64,000 bases of DNA from contig NC_031497.1 of the NCBI RefSeq assembly GCF_000237925.1, forward strand, positions 21,186,325 through 21,250,324, read 5' to 3'. Made by a program: the position numbers and the translations under genes. The notes below the pieces were generated by a model. That model had not been told where the DNA came from and searched no databases. It was given only the letters and a program-made list of their open reading frames with translations. Of the stretch, positions 62,031-64,000 are shown one piece after another; the stretch's first letter is position 1; every line of letters begins with the position of its first letter. The stretch is from Schistosoma mansoni. Its lineage: Eukaryota; Platyhelminthes; Trematoda; Strigeidida; Schistosomatidae.

Positions 62031-64000
62031 GAGTTTTGACTAAAATTAGAAAAAACTGTAAATAGTTAGGACCAAAGTACTAACAAGCAATGTAAACGCA
62101 TAAGGAACATATGTTCAAAGGCAATAAGAGAAGACAGGCTTCAGTTCCAGACCAAGCTTATCGATAAATTCGTCTCCAATCTGAAAAGCTTATTCACTTA
62201 CACAGCTTTTCTTCGACAAGGCAAAACTGGAGTTTCCCAACTGCTTGGTCCCAATGGCCCGACCAATAACGACGGTGATGCCGCCAACCTTTTGGCTGAA
62301 CAATACTCCCAGACATTCCAGCTGACCCACATCAACTATACTGACGAAAGCTTCACCTGCACCTGTACAGGACTTTCCGAAGTGGATCTGAGTGCTGACC
62401 TGGTGCTCCGTAAACTGCAGCACCTAAGAAAAGACACTTCTCCTGGTCCGGATATGGTTCATTCCGCTGTTTTGAGGGAAGCAGCTTCACCACTTAGCGT
62501 GATGTTTGCACACTCGCTAAGCAGAGGCAAACTACCGGAAATTTGGAAGCTGGCACACATCACACCAATTTATAAAGGAGGTCGACGCAGCGAAACTTTG
62601 AGCTACAGACCGACAGAACTTCTCTATATACCTTCAAAAATTATGGAGTCCCTGATATGCGATGGTATGCACAACTACTTATTATCCTTAAATTTCTTCT
62701 CACCTCAACAACATGGTTCCAGGAAGGGTCACTCTTGTATGACCAACCTGCTGACTGAGGTGGAAGATGGACAAGCATCCTAGATAGCAAGGAGAAGTTT
62801 GGCACCATTTACCTCTACTTCTCAACAGCTTTTGATAGGGTCAACCATATATGTCTTATCAAGAAGCTTGGACGATTGAGTATCAAACCACCTCTAATTG
62901 ACCGGCTCACTTCATATCTAAGAAATCGACGTTTTGAAGTCAGGGTTAACTTCACATTCTCTCAGTCTGTGGAATGTTCTGATGGGGTCCCCCAGGGCTC
63001 AATACTAGGTCCTCTTCTCTTCTTGATTTACATTAACGATCTTCCTCAACAAGTTTCATCTGACTTATTGCTTTTTGCTGGTTATGTGAAACTTTGGAGA
63101 GAGATACGTGATCATAATTATATACTAGTTCTTCAGGAGGATCTGACTCGACTTCAAAGTTGGGCAGACTACAATGGACTTACCTTCAACACTTCAAAGT
63201 GCAAAGTAGTCCATCTGAGACATGTTGCAGACTATAGTTATAACTTAGGTAACTCCTCTCTAGAAGTTTCCCAAGTCGAAAAAGATTTAGGAGTGTTGGT
63301 ACCCTATGCCCTGAAATCGTATGCGAACTGTGACAAAAACGCCTTTCAAGCAAACCTTGCACTGGTAACATTGAAGCGCATTTTTGGCCAGTTTGACGGT
63401 AGAACCTTCCACATAATCTTCAACAGTTTTATTCGTCCCCATTTAGAGTAAGGAAACATAGTATTTCCTCCCTCCCTCAAAAAGGATAAGGACACTCTGG
63501 AACGTATCCAACGTCGAGCCACGAAATCAGTTCGGGGACTCAAATTCAAACCTTACGAAGAGCGCCTCCAATCACTTAACCTTTACCCGTTAGAGTACAG
63601 GCGTCTTAGAGGTGATCTTCTTATGACTTACAGTATCCTTAATACTTCTGGTCATCCCCTTAAACATCTTCTTAAGCTTAGTTATAACACTAACCTAAGA
63701 GGTAACACCCAGAAATTGGAGACCCTATATAGCAGAACAGACTGCAGACACAACTTTTACTCCGTTAGAGTTGTCAAGTGCTGGAATTCGATGCCGACTG
63801 AGCTAGTCCAAGCGACCTCCCAGGAGTCCTTTAAGAGGAAACTTGACTTATTCTTAAGGACTAAGGATAACATCTTATTATGATTTACCAAATTCTTTTT
63901 TTTTCCTCTATTATCGTTCATATACCTAGGTTTTTGCCTGGAGGTATTGGTGATCCACTGCTACTAGACACGGAAGCCTGTTAAGCGAAAGCTTCTTCTA
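62031..64000 (+). mobile_element. CR1-type LINE 3, right part, running off the window
   Basis: It continues the element cut by RTE-B, beginning with the right copy of the 29-bp target duplication. It goes through the reverse transcriptase and C-terminal region to a stop at about 63883, then a 3' UTR reaching the window edge. Confidence 0.85.
62292..63883 (+). CDS. CR1-type LINE 3 reverse transcriptase, broken
   Basis: 62292-62783 gives [38 protein letters not shown] and [20 protein letters not shown]. After a frame break come [12 protein letters not shown] (motif A with the catalytic Asp replaced by Tyr-Phe context) and 62876-63451 with [20 protein letters not shown] and [11 protein letters not shown], where YADD should stand. 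63469-63883 holds [19 protein letters not shown] and [18 protein letters not shown]. Loss of YADD and several breaks make it inactive. Confidence 0.85.

Noticed and set aside
52114-63883. CR1 LINE 1 (minus) and CR1 LINE 3 (plus) as one twin-primed insertion
   Set aside because: The two reverse transcriptases overlap in the same domain but differ strongly in sequence, so they belong to different families.

Overview
The window is eukaryotic, AT-rich and intron-rich. It most likely comes from a blood fluke (Schistosoma, Trematoda); the species cannot be named from this sequence. The main support is several copies of the tRNA-headed, hammerhead-ribozyme SINE known as SM-alpha in schistosomes, together with abundant RTE- and CR1-type LINEs. 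Host proteins read well across many canonical GT-AG introns. Two runs of exactly 200 N mark scaffold joins.

Host genes. (1) Positions 5740-7272, minus: an intronless kynureninase (vitamin B6 enzyme of tryptophan breakdown), apparently whole. (2) Positions 8434-18819, plus: five exons of a gene I do not recognise, about 655 residues, with a strongly acidic stretch and Asn/Ser-rich low complexity. (3) Positions 20434-50404, minus: sixteen exons of the cohesin ATPase subunit SMC3, from just after the N-terminal ATPase lobe through both coiled-coil arms, the hinge and the C-terminal signature/Walker B lobe to the stop codon, about 1,027 residues. The 5' exons with Walker A must lie beyond 64000. 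I see no functional link between the three genes.

Repeats fill almost everything else. Two RTE families dominate. Family A has an (AAATA)n-type tail; one copy at 45861-49365 carries an open 1,016-codon endonuclease-reverse transcriptase frame and an 11-bp target duplication, and sits antisense in an SMC3 intron. Family B has a (TGAC)n tail and a composite copy at 55139-62030 with a 29-bp target duplication. Both families have short derivatives in which the 5' leader is joined to the 3' end with the coding part missing (for example 27858-28248 and 33389-33602). SM-alpha hammerhead SINEs, a second tRNA-like retroposon that repeatedly carries an inverted copy of its own tail, and a Penelope-like hammerhead palindrome fill the introns.

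From 50.7 kb to the end there is a nested retroelement pile. A decayed RTE-A copy is followed by an antisense CR1 LINE, then a sense CR1 LINE split by RTE-B, which is itself split by a third CR1. A Ty3/Gypsy fragment (3.5-4.4 kb) and a likely solo LTR (28.4-28.8 kb) are fossils.

Candidates for something new are the self-complementary tRNA-like retroposon, the leader-plus-tail RTE derivatives, the paired hammerhead-like palindrome at 43.3 kb, and a strand-asymmetric repeat with period about 507 bp at 44.1-44.7 kb next to an assembly gap.
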